From assembly GCA_003586115.2 (NCBI GenBank), contig QVOM02000057.1:6525689-6589688 (forward strand): DNA of 64,000 nucleotides, written 5' to 3'. Below the pieces are notes generated by a model. It did not search any database, was not told where the DNA came from, and worked only from the letters and a program-made list of their open reading frames with translations. Position 1 is the stretch's first letter; each line of letters begins with the position of its first letter. Positions 18,621 to 30,800 of this stretch are shown here, in pieces. Source of the DNA: Salvator merianae. Lineage: Eukaryota; Chordata; Lepidosauria; Squamata; Teiidae. A program made the position numbers and the translations under genes.

Positions 18621-19160
18621 TGCTATTTTAAAATTTAATCGCAGACGTTGTGCTTTGTTCTTTATTTAAAAAGGATGTTTTAAAAGGTTTTTTAAAACAT
18701 TTCCCTTGACTACGATGCTACCTGGCATTCTCATCAACCCTTTAAAATCAAGGACCAAGACTTTAAAAGTTAGGCGAAACAGGTTAAAGTGAAATGGGAA
18801 CATTCAATACCACTGAATGCCAAAACAAGGCCTCCATTAGTAGATTATGTTATACTGAAATTGTGCAAACTTAATTCACTTAAAATGGGGCCCTACTGTT
18901 CCCCTCTTCTGCCTGTTGCTGCTCTTCTACCCCAATCAGGAGGGGAGATTATTTCTAATTTTAGATGGGGGAGGCAGGGACTGTAGAATGGAGAAAGCCG
19001 GCAGTTTTAATGGCTTTGCTGTGATGAAGGGAAAAATCGTGGAAGATCCCATCACTGGGTTTGCAAAAGGAAGAGAAACTAAATCAGGCTGGTAGGGAGG
19101 GTGCTAGCTCTGAATTTCTAAAAGAACTCAAAGACAAAGCCGTGGAATTTATACTTTGTG
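18621..19160. other. Gap between convergent ZFTA and RTN3
   Basis: About 0.5 kb between the inferred 3' ends. It contains no exon and no named repeat. Confidence 0.45.
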
Positions 19161-19163
19161 CTG

Positions 19164-19170
19164 TTTTATT
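19164..19170 (-). terminator. RTN3: Candidate RTN3 polyadenylation signal
   Basis: TTTTATT on the + strand is AATAAAA on the - strand, the most distal good signal after the RTN3 stop. An alternative cluster of AATAAA lies at 19337-19350. Confidence 0.4.
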
Positions 19171-19569
19171 AATAATACCACATCAAATGGCCTTGATTTC
19201 TCTTTCAGCTCAATAGGTCTCCTCTGTTCCCCTTTTGGTGCGACTGTACTTTTAATGTGGCACAGCACTCACAAACGCACAAACACACAAAGAGCTTCAT
19301 TAGTAGTTTTGTCGTTTTCTCCACCTACATACATTTTTATTTATTTATTCACTTATTTTTTTTTTCCTTAAAAAAAAAAAAAAAAAGCCTGGTGGGCACA
19401 AAGAGGTTGGTTCACTGTATTCAAACACAGCAGTTTAACAGAACAGATGTAAGAATTGAGCCAAAGGCTTCCAGTGCTGAGAACAGGTGGGGGGGGGGAG
19501 AGGAGAGGAGAGGGAAGAGGTGCTGGATCAGACCGTACAAGCTGTCTCCTTGGGCTGGGTAACAGTACT

Positions 19570-19805
19570 GAAGGCAGAAATGTGCCAAACTGGTTTGTTC
19601 ACAGTTCGCCACTGCATTCGCAGGCGAATTGAACCACCTTGTGGTTCGAAAAAAAAACATTCCGCTCAAACGGAACCAAGGGGTGTTCCGACGAACCGGG
19701 CGAATTAAGGGTGGTTCGCTGTGGTTCGAATCAAACGTGACCCAAGGGTAGTTTGGTTTGACTCAAACTGAACCACTACATTTCGGTTCATGCACATCTC
19801 TAGCT
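19570..19805. repeat. GGTTCG-rich element with imperfect inverted ends
   Basis: Repeated (G)GTTCG and CGAACC words fill the segment, and the ends are near inverted: AGAAATGTGCCAAACTGG at the left against AGAGATGTGCATGAACCG (reverse complement) at the right. Probably a non-autonomous DNA transposon. The element at 25.56-25.90 kb has ends of a similar kind. Confidence 0.5.
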
Positions 19806-21185
19806 GAAGGCAAAGCCCCCAGCCGTGAAGACATTCACTCACCTCTCTCAAAAGGCCCATTTCTCCTATTTTCAAGTTTGGGTTGTGCACGCACACACAA
19901 ATTGACATCGCCTGTGGCTTTAAAAAAGCCAGGACGACCTTTCTGTTGGGATGGACTCAGATGCCCCTGGCCCCCAAGGTGGACTTGCAGGCTTCTCCAC
20001 CTTCTCTGCGTCAGGAAAGGTCCTGTCGGACAGTAAACGTGAAAGGTAACGTACGGCTAGGCAGTTCCCAGGTCTGGGGTTAATGGCTGCATTTTGTATG
20101 TGCAGAAAAAAAAAAAGAGGAAAAGCCCAAGGCTCTGGTTTCAGTCATTTCTAGCAAAACCTGCTCCTCCACCTGGAAGTTGCAACATAAAAAAAAAACA
20201 CCCTATGAAACACAGCTTGACAGGGTGGCGGTGGGACAGACCCCAGAGGCGCTACAAGCTACAGGCACAGCCATCTTCCTTAGTCTCCCTCTCTGCTTTG
20301 GACCCAGCAGGAAGACCCAACTACCAGGCCGAGGAGAGCTTGGTCTCTTCCATTTTAGCTGCTGATCGGACTTTTGTGGTGGCTCTGCTCAGCTTTTAAC
20401 AGGAGCCAGGCTTTCCTTGGTCACTCTGAAGTCTAAATAAATGCTCTGCCTATGCATGAGTCCCCTCTTCCATCAAAAACAAACAAACAAAAAAGGGAAA
20501 AAGTTAGTAGGAAGTGCACAAATAGAGCCGTGCCTTAGCACAGCCGGCCTGTACAGGGAGTCTTTCTGCGAGCGGCAATGGAGGATAACAGGCGGCTGTG
20601 GGATCGTCACAGGCTTGTTTAAAAGATAATTCCTTTTCCAAAAGGAAAGTCATAAAAAAAACTGCAAGGCTTCGTCAACTTACTTGCCAGCTCTTTCTAA
20701 AACCAACCACCGCCCTTCTGCAACTGCGAGCAGCTGTACTAAAAGACGGTGGTTCCCTAACAGTTGGGAGGTGTGTGGGACTTTGGAAAGGAATGACTTG
20801 GGGGTGGGGGTGTCATGGTGCATGTCAGGCCTCTGCACCTCTCTCCCCTCCCTCCGGATTAATATAGTAGGATTTACAGTGGCTGGGATTTCCAAGCAGA
20901 ACCTTGCCGCTCACCGGCTCGGGCCTGGGTTTAACAGCAAAGCGTCACACAGCAGTTACCATTTCTTTTAAAGTTCAGCCTCATTAGCCTCGTGATAGGA
21001 ATAAAGGAGGGAAAGCCGGGAAAGGATCAAGGCTAGCTGAACCGATGTCATTTAGGGAGGCAGGGGTCCAAAATCCCCCCCCCTTTCCATCAGCAAGGTA
21101 TGTGGAGGAGGACAAGGAAACACGGGCCAGTGCTTTTGAAAAGCTTTCTGCAGCTTTATCCTCTTGACAGAGGCTAGTTCACAGC

Positions 21186-21264
21186 CGGGGGGGGGGGGGG
21201 AGAAAGGTGTGTGTGTGAGAGTGAGAGGGAGGGAGGGAGGGGTAGAGAGAGAGAGAGAGAGACT
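21186..21264. repeat. G run, GT/GA microsatellite
   Basis: A run of about 14 G is followed by GTGTGTGTGAGAGTGAGAGGG and a (GA)n tract, in the RTN3 3' UTR. Confidence 0.9.
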
Positions 21265-21801
21265 GGAGTGAAGCAGGCACCCTATAACTTAGTCAAAAAA
21301 GGAACACTGGCATGGAAACAAATTCCATTATTATAGGACTGATAAGAGGAAGTCAAGCAGAAGAGGCATCCCCTTGCCACTAATACAGCCTAACAGGCTG
21401 GTTTAGAAACCCACAATCTATTCCTGCTGAGCAGAGAGCACCCCTCTAACTCAAAGCGCCCCTGCCTGCCGATGGCTTTACTCGAACACTCCATCCAAGA
21501 CACCCAAGCTGATTTGGACCCAGTGGGGCTGCTGCCTCCCCTCCCTCCCCCTCCCCAATTTTAAACTTCTGACACCAGTTTCTGCTTAGTCCAGTGGCTT
21601 CTGGGCTCAGTGTTCAGGCTTCGAGGGGCAGGGGGGGATTCTTTAAAAACAAAATCAGTAAGCTTGGAATGCGGACATCAAGGTGACTTGGCATGTTCCT
21701 TCATAGGTACAAGTAACAATGGTTTTAACTATGACACAAGGGGTGTGTGTTCTTGTTTTGTTTTGTTTTAGATAATAGCTGGCTCCTGGCTTCCTGCAAA
21801 G

Positions 21802-21847
21802 TTATTCTGCCTTTTTCTTCACAGCTCCAGGAAGCTTTGCTTGGATC
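21802..21847 (-). CDS. RTN3: RTN3 exon 9 (last coding exon)
   Basis: Residues 855-869, [14 protein letters not shown] and stop TAA at 21804-21802. The acceptor is TTTCTCTGCAG|GATCC. Human has GIAKKKAE, so GAVKKKAE is a mild change. Confidence 0.93.
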
Positions 21848-24800
21848 CTGCAGAGAAAGAGAGAAGGTTAAGTGCTGGGTGCAATAGGGTGAAGGGCCTT
21901 GAACCGCTGGGCCCTTATGTCAGGTTGGCTGCCCTGCGATTTCTCCTTTAGGAGAGCCTGGAGGTTTGGTTCAGCTGTTTGGTGTGATGGGAGGGGAGGG
22001 GAGGTTGTGCCAAAATTCCCCTCCATTTCCTGGTGCAGGGGGAGAGAAGAAACGACTTGGCTTTGGATCTCGGCTCCTGATCCCCTATGCATGCTTCTCT
22101 TTGCTGTAACCTCCCATGAGAGATTCATGGAGGATAGGAGTATAAATGTCTGCTAGAATGGATGCCCAGGTACTGCCTCCAGGCTGGAGAGACAGGCAGG
22201 AGGCCTCTAAAGGCCATTTGCAGGGAGTGGAGAGCAGGTGAAGGTTTTGCCTTTGTCTCCTGCTTGAGATGCCCAGAAGCAATTGGTGGGCCACTGTGTG
22301 AGACAGGATGCTGGACTAGATGGGCTGTGGCCTGATCCAGCAGGAAGGCTCCTCTTAGGTTCGTATGTTCTGAGACCTTTGGGTATAGGGCGAGATAAAA
22401 CTGCAAATAAAATAAATATTCCTCTCCCGATGCAAGTCAGGGCCTGTGGTCTACCAGCAGGCAACAGCTAATATTTTCTTGCGAGCCCTAGATGCTGTAT
22501 CGGATGATACATGTCAAAAAACTCACTTGAATGCAATCATCTTGGTTTGATCCCGGACAATCCCAACATAATGGTCAATCTGAGTCTGGAAGTAAAAGTA
22601 AAAGGATTAGAGGATTTTTGGAGGTGACCAAGAGCTCTGCAGGATTCTCAGGCCTTCCCTAGCAGAGGCTGTCATGCCCCATGGTGTACTTGAAGGGGAT
22701 GCACAAGGTGTCTTCTGCTCCTGTCCATCCCACAGTGGCAAATCCCTGCTCCTCCAAATGTCACAGCTTCCATTATCTTTTAATGGGGGAGCTGGGAGCG
22801 CAACAGCCCCCTGGAAGGTCACAGAGAGCCACCTTAGGGTGGTTTTCCAGAAGGTTCTGAACTATAACTCCCAGAATTCCATGTCAGCCCCATTAGCACA
22901 GAATGCTGGAAGCTGTAGTTCAGGAACGTCTGGAGGCCTGCAATTCGAATAGCCCTGTCCTAAAGCTTGCCAAGAATTTTCCCTTTGTTTCACAAAACTG
23001 GGGAAAGTTTGAGGCCAGGAGACCGTGGCGTACCCAGCAGATTCAAGAGCTGTGGGTTCTTAAGTGCCAGCCTGGGGACGGGACCTTACACGTGATTCTG
23101 CTCCTCAAGGGTTACTAGAGGAGCCCGGGGTTCGACCACAGGGACCCCTGTTTGTCTGTCCCCCTTGAGATTGCCAGCTAGGCTAAGCAAAGCAGAGAAC
23201 CAGTAGCCCACCACCTGCTTGTGTCCCAAATTACTAGCCAAATCTTACATAATGAAAACAACTCACCTTGTATTTCTCATACACAACTGGGAGGCTGAAG
23301 GTGAGCAGCTCCGCTGAAATGAGACATTGAGGGTATCAGTTACGGCCTAGCCAGGACAACCCACCGCCCTGCAAGGGATGGAGCCAGTGGGGTGGCTACC
23401 CAGGCACAGCCTGGCAAGGTTTTGCATTCTGTGATCTTCTCAGGGCCACCGGAAAAAGCCTTCACAGCATTCCACTGGAGGAGGACATGGTGAGCGACCT
23501 CAATCCCTTGGCAGCTCCCTGGCTTAAAACCAGTCATGGAACTGTTTCTCCACAAGCACGGAACTGGCTAAGAAAGTCTCAAGAATTAGGAACCAGTGGA
23601 GGAGGAGGAAAAGGGGTCTTTGGGAACTTTCTTACTTTGGGCGTCCTGGAGGCGTATGATTGGCTACTGAGTCCAATGAGAAGCTTGGCTAGACCGGCTT
23701 TTTGCACAATCCCGTAGACTGTTTGGGTCAAATAGACTGGCTTGGAACCATCATGCATAAACTAGAGTTCCTCCCATGATTCACAGAAGCCCAGGCTTGT
23801 GGAGCTGGAAGAGACCCCCAAAGACCATCTAGCTCAACCTGCTTGCTGCTTACCAAGGATAAGGAGGGTGATCCCGTTGAAGAGGGCCCCGATGTACGTC
23901 ATCAGCCACATGACGACTGCCAGCTGCAAGCGAAGGAGGAGGGTAGATTGGCAGGGAGCACAAATATTACTGGCAACGGTAATAACAAGCAGGCCCTGTA
24001 AAATCCCCCAGGGCCTGCAAAAGGAACACTTTATTCAAATGTATGAGCTGTATAACCAGAAAAGCTGCAGAAACGCAGGTGTAGACTGGAGTTCCAAGGG
24101 ATCAAGAAGAAGAAGAAGAACTTGGTTTTTATATCCCGCTTTTCTCGGCTGAAGCTGACTCAAAGCGGCTTACAAGGTTATTTTTCGCCCGAAGGCTTAC
24201 ATCTGTCTATCTTCCGCATCACACAATGTGATGCTCCCTATTTATCTACTTGCAATTACTTGCTTTCGAACAGCCAGGTTGGCTGGAGCTAGAGGCCAGT
24301 AGAGGGCGCTCATCCCCACTACACGGCAGACAGGGGCCTTGAACTCCGATCCTCCGATTGAAAGATCAGTGCCTTAACCTTCTGCGCCACCGTGCCTCCT
24401 GCGCCAACTCCCCTGGTTGGTGACCCTGGCTCATTCCTAAACCAACAGGCTAACTTTTAATCTTTCCTTTCCTCCACCTGTCCTCATCTGCTCAACCAAG
24501 CACTGTTCGAAGCGTTGCTCTTCTGTCCTAGGCCTATTTCCTTTTGTTCCATTCTGTGTACCCATTTCCCAAAATCCACACATATTGTCTATACAGAGCC
24601 ACTGGTCAAGCATCCCTTTTTTTTAATGGGCAAGAACTAAGGGGTGATGCTCACACCGTCCTCATGAGACAATATAGGAATTCAGGAACTCCTCCTGACC
24701 CTGACTCTGGAGATGTTCAGAGCACAGAAAGCAACCCTGCCGCTTCCTGGCATTTTTCAAGCCAAGGTGGCATCAAGAAAAGCTTCTGCCCATTTCAAGA

Positions 24801-27800
24801 CACAGGAGATGAGTCAGATGCCACCAGCAGCTTAGAAAATGGTGGAAACGAGTGAGAACTTGCTTCTTTGGATTGGGGAGACTCAGGGTGATAAGAATGG
24901 GACTCCTCCATATGATTGTCTAGCTTGATCAGTTTATGGTTTATACGTTTCAATATTTAATATCAAGTTGTATAAAAAAACAAAAAGAAAAAAAAGAAGG
25001 AAGGGACCTCCCCACCCCCAAGAAACATGGTAGCAGTTTATCCTCGCCTTCTACTCACTTTCAGGGAGTCCACCAAATCTTCCACTAAGAAGAGGCGCAT
25101 GGTGAGTTTGAGGCCGCAATTGACGTGCGCCATAACAGTGCTGACGTAGTTGTGGAAAGCTTCAGAGGAGAGGGCGACATCCAAATCCAGATAGGCTCTA
25201 AGGAATGGGTGGGGGAAGAAGAAAACCACCATCACAGGATGATACAGAATGGAACACTCAAGACCAAGGCTTTCTGTCTGGGCTTTTTTTGGTCGATTCC
25301 TGTTGTGGGAACATGGCAATTGTTTGAAGAATTTCTAGCCTGTGGGCTGATGCTTAGCTTCTCAACTGACTGTTGTTCTTCTCTCCTTTAGAGGTAAATC
25401 TTGGGTCTGACTGCTTTCGTATAAAACTGTGTATATGGGAAATGCCTGACCCATATATAAAGAGGCAGGGCAGTTTCCTATTATTCTACACATAGAAGAG
25501 AGTTGAGAGTCAGTGCCACCAACTGAAGATGAGGGCAGTAGAGAATGGGAAAGACTTCCTTAGAGACATGCAAAGATCGATTCGTGTTCGCAAATGCAAT
25601 CCAATATTTCGTTTTTGCAGACATTTGCATCGAAACAAAAATGTAGTTTTTCGCATTTTTAGTGTCTGATCAAAATGAACCTGTCACCCCCCACCCCGCG
25701 AAAACATATTTGTTCGAATATTTGCATCTTTGCTGTGTTTTTGCCCACAAACAGAGCAGTTTCGATGGGAAAAACACTGCGAAGGCAAAGGCGAAAACAG
25801 CTTTTTTCAACGTTGTGATTCGCTGATGAAGCAAAAATACGGGGTATTGCTTTGGCAGTGAAATAAAAACACAAATTTTGTTTGTGCACATTCCTGGGCA
25901 TTTCTGACTCGGCTGAAAGCAGGTTCCTGTATTTTGGGGATACCCACAGGTGGGCAATGACTCAACAGTATTTTACAGCCATCCGCTACTATGTCTTCAC
26001 TGGTTATTGAACAGGGCATCATTTCTGAGTTCCCAGGATTCTTTGCTTCCATGACCTTGACCTATTGTTAAAAAAAAATAACACCTCATTGTTTGCCTGC
26101 TAAAAGCTGTGAAAAAGCATGCAAGCTTTCCAAAGAAGAAGACTGGCCATCCAGAATTTGCTCGGCACAGCTGCCGAGGTGACTCAAACCCCACTCACTT
26201 GAACGGATGCCCCTCTTCCGACTTCTGCACGGCTTGGATGACCGACTTGTAGACCCGGAAGCTGATGGTGACCGAGAGCAGGGCCAGAATGAGGTACGAG
26301 ACGACGCTGATGACACTGAACGCAGCCAGGGAAAGCAGTAGGATCAAAGTGGTGCTGAAGACCAGGCCAGTTTTCTTCACATCCCGCCAGAAAATCAGGT
26401 CGTGCACTGGCAGAGGGAAATAAATGGGAAACCATAAGCAGGATGAGGAGAGTGCTTCCCTGTTGCTACCTGAGGCATTCCAGGCAAGAAAAGCGAGACA
26501 GAGGTTTTTGAGATCAGGATATCGCGGCTGAAAACCACACCGGTGAAAAAGGTACATTTGGCCTATTTCCTGCTGGCCTGCCGCACCAGTGCAAAGTTGA
26601 GGGTCTTCTGTAACAATACTGAACCAATATTTTAATTAACGACAAACCAGTCGTTTTGGTACCTGCCTAGCTGTTTCCAGCAGACAGAAGTCAGACCTGC
26701 TGCTAATGTTTTGAGCCCCACAGAGCCAGTCAGTTTGGAGATGTGGAAAGATCTCTTACAGTGCAAGCCAGGGGTGTGCAAAATGCTGTTTCGCATGTTT
26801 TGCAAAGTATTTAAAATGGCCATGTTCTTCTTACATGGTGGCTGAGTTTGCTAAGGGGAACACATTGCAAACTTGGCCTGAGAGCAAGGTGGGCAGAGAA
26901 AAATACGTACCTCTCTGTGCTCCTGGTTGCTCCTCCTGGCCTTCTCTGGAGCAGAGAGGAGGCAGACAGACATCATTGCATGGCCTAATGCAATATTGGG
27001 CCTTTAGGACCCTTCCTCAGCTCCTGTCAGGTCTCTAAGTACTCCAAAATGGCACTCACATTGCTCTCGGGCAAGGCCTGCTGGGTCTTAGCAAACTCAG
27101 CACTCAAATAAGACAGGTATGGCTGGTTTGAATCCTGCACGAACCACTCAAGCCTGTGTTCTGCACACCTCTAAGGGATTTGCCATACTAAATTGGGTGA
27201 GCGACTGCAGTCTGAAGGCAGCCACTGAAATAGCCATTCCAGCAGCAGCAGCCTTACAAGAAGACCAATCTCTCTCTCTCTTTTTAATCTACTTCTACAA
27301 AAAATGGGAAGCAATCGAATTGGATGTCCTAGCTTTTAAATGTTCTTCTAAACGGCTCAAAGCAGTTTTGTTTCCTTACCGTGTTCACCCCTAACACACA
27401 TCAGCTTCTTATTTGGGGAGTTTTGTAGACCTCATATTCCAGATTCCTCAGCATCTGAGGAGCAGCATGGGAGAAAGTCTTGGTCCCTGGCACTGCTTGG
27501 CGCACTGCAACAATGCTAAAGGAGTGAAGTCAGTCTTTAAGCCAAATTCTCGGTCTATGCCTCGCCCAAGCCACCGGCCTCCTCCAGATCAGTACAAAGC
27601 AATCAGAATTCTAGTAGAGTACAGAAGCAAGCCCAAAACTTGGCTCTCTGCCACATCCACCTGGGAGTCTGGTTTCGAATTAATCCCTCCTTTGTTTCTG
27701 CAGGGCGTTGCTCTGGACCAGGTGCCACATGCCCGGATTCCAAAGGCAGCTAACAACCCTTTCCCCTCTGCACTGATAGAAGTGTCCCCACACCTCATAA

Positions 27801-30800
27801 ACTGAGTGTTACAGTGATGTTGTAGCCAAACGGGCTTGTGGCAATATACGCTCAGCTCTGAAAGCTTTTGGCATGATATGAGAATTCCAACTAGAGAAGC
27901 AAAGGATTTAAGAAAGCAGACTCAGCTGTTGGAACCTAAGAAGCGCTCCACTGGATTGGGCCCATGGCCTGTTTGGCCCACCAGTCTGGTTTCAGACTGG
28001 TCAACCAAGCTGCACTAGGAAGCCCAATAGCAGATCACAAGCACATAGCTTGCTCTGCTCACCGTCTCCCAGCAGCTGGCCTTTGGAGGCAGCCCGTACT
28101 GCTGAGAGGGCGAACAGTTACTGAGCCCCTGATGTCCACGAACCCCTTTCGAAACAGGCCAAGCCGGTGGCCAACAAACACCACGTCCCCGGCAGCAAAT
28201 GCCAAAGTATAACGATGCATGGTGTAAACGCTTTACTACTGCTAAAGCATTTACTAAAGCAGGCTACTGCTTTATTGTGTGCCTTTTACGTTCTTTTTTA
28301 AATTGTTATCAGCCGTCCTGAGACCTTTGGGTATAAGGCGGGATGAAAATACAAATACAAATACAAATAAATAAATAAATGAATACAGTGGAACCTCAAT
28401 TCGCGAACTTAATTTGTTCCACAAGACTGTTCGCAAACTGATTTGTTCATAAACCAAATCGATTTTCCCCGTTGGAATTAATGTAAATTGGATTAATCCG
28501 TTCCAGACCCCCAAAAATCACCCATTATAAAGCATTTTTATACAAAGTCTCGAATACCGAGACTTTGGCCACCAACTGAGACATTTTTCTTGAACAATTT
28601 ATTCGCTGACCGATTTTGTTCAAGATGGGGCAACAGGGTCACACATCTTGTTGTCCGTATTCCGAAACTTTGGTCGTGAACAGAGGCAATTTTGGGGCAA
28701 AAATTCTGTCCGTGAACCGAACTGTTTGCAAAGGGAAGTGCTCATGAACCGTGGTTCCACCGTAAATAAATATGGCAGGAGAGGTTTTTAGCTTTTTCCT
28801 TCCCTTTATCACACAGTTTTGCTCAACAATATCCATCCACTTCCAGGAAGGTGGCACTGTTGCCTTCATCAGAGAAGGGAGAAAACCAGCCCTTAGATTA
28901 GCAGCTTGCAAAAACAGCCGCTGCTGTTTATTCTCTCACTGCTGCACAAAGGAACTGGGGGAAGAGAAACCGGGCTTCAAACCAGCTGCCTCTGATCTCA
29001 AGATGGAAGCCCACCTTCAGGTCCATGCTGGAGTGGGCAAAGAAGAGGGGGATACAATTGTCTGGGCTCCCTTTGCTGCCCCCTGAGCTTATCTGGGATG
29101 CAAGATGGAGAGGAGGGGGCTATCAGAAATCTCTGCACACACAGTGGATGAGATTATACTTTGGAAAACAAGTCTCTGGATTTCCTCTGGTCTCCCAAGG
29201 GAAGTCTGAGTGCTGCAGCCTCAAGCAGATTAAAAGAGAACACCTCATTTGTTCAGAATGTATTCGGGAGATGAAAAAAGCAGCCCAAGTCTGGCCAGGC
29301 TGCTCTCTGAGACCCTATTTTTTTCTTTTCAAAACGGCAGCTTGGCCAAAATGCTGCCTCCCCCCGCTCAATCCGCAAATACTGTCAAAGCAACCTCAAG
29401 TGGGAAGCTGGAGGGAGAGAAAAAGGACAAAGGACTCAACCACCACTGCTCTGTTCAAAGCAGGAGCACCAAAATGGAAGGAAGAAGTGGGGAAGTGTGG
29501 GTTGCCAGAGTTTGGCAACCCTCTTTGAAAATGCATTAGGAGAGAATGTATCGGGGATGACAGATGAGGGATCAACCCTGAGTAACGGAGGACGGGCTGG
29601 AAAAGAAGGGAGAAACCACTCTACAGGATCGTTCGCCTGTTCTTGTTCACAAGTCTTTTGCAGATGGCTGCTAGCAGGGCGCAGCCAACTTGCTCAGCCT
29701 CCAGGACATTTAGACTACATTTCTCACAAGCTTCCAAAGCTAAGTTTAGGGCAACATGGGACTGTGGATACAGCAGAACCCACAGAATCTCAGCTTTCAT
29801 TTCCTATTGTTTCTCCCTGCCTGTGCCTCCCCCACCAGCGACCATGACAATTGCTAGCCCCTATGAATGCTGGAAGAGGTGGAGAATTACCTGATGAAAC
29901 CTCAAAATCCTGGCTGTAGCTACATGGAGTGAAGTAGTGATTAACGTCAGGCACGCTTAGCGGGTACAGGACCTTTCTCTCATGCAGAGGAACTGATCTG
30001 CCACTGCTTAAATCTTGCTTTTATATCTGTGTTGCAAAGGTACCCAAGGGTAAGGGTCTTCCAGCAAACTATAACCTGTAGAGCTACTCATGGGGCTTAT
30101 TGTGCACTGTATGAGAACACAGCCAAGTATACCAGTTCACGGCACATTAGAACCTAAGAACGTAAGAGGAGCCTTGATGGACCCAGCCACAACCCATCAA
30201 TTCCAGTAGCCACTGACATACCTGTCCTCCATGAGTTTGTCTAACCCCGTAGAAACATAAGAGAAGCACTTCTGGCTCAGGCCACAGCCCATCTAATCCA
30301 GCATCCTGTCTCACAAGTGGCCCACTAATTGCTTCTGGGCATCTCAAGCAGAAAAAGGCAAAACCTTCACCTGCTCTTGACTCCTGCAAATGGCGTTTAG
30401 AGCCATCCTGCTTGTCTCTCCTACATGTAGGCAGTACTGAGGCATCCATTCTAGGAGCCATTGATACACCTGTCCCCCATGAATTAAGAGAAGCCCTGCT
30501 GGATCAGGCCACAGCCCATCTAGTCCAGCATCCCCTCTCACCCAGTGGCCCACCCATTGCTTCTGAGCATCTCAAGCAGAAGACAAAGGCGAAACCTTTA
30601 CCTGCTCTCCACTCCCTGCAAATGGTCCTTAGAGGCATCCTGCCTGTCTCTCCAACCTGGACCCAGTATCTAGACACCCATTCTAGTAGCCACTGATACA
30701 CCTGCCCTCCACAAATTTGTCCAACCTTCCCTTAAAGCTATCTGGGATACGAACAGCTTGGTTTACCTAATTACACGATCACCCCCTTTGACTGGTGGGG

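Larger units (their letters stand above)
19161..21801 (-). other. RTN3: Probable RTN3 3' UTR
   Basis: The region runs downstream of the RTN3 stop on the - strand. AATAAA on the - strand occurs at about 19164-19170 and in the AT run 19337-19350. Either could end the transcript, giving a 3' UTR of about 2.5 kb. It contains a repeat at 19.57-19.80 kb and a G plus GA tract at 21.19-21.26 kb. Confidence 0.5.
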
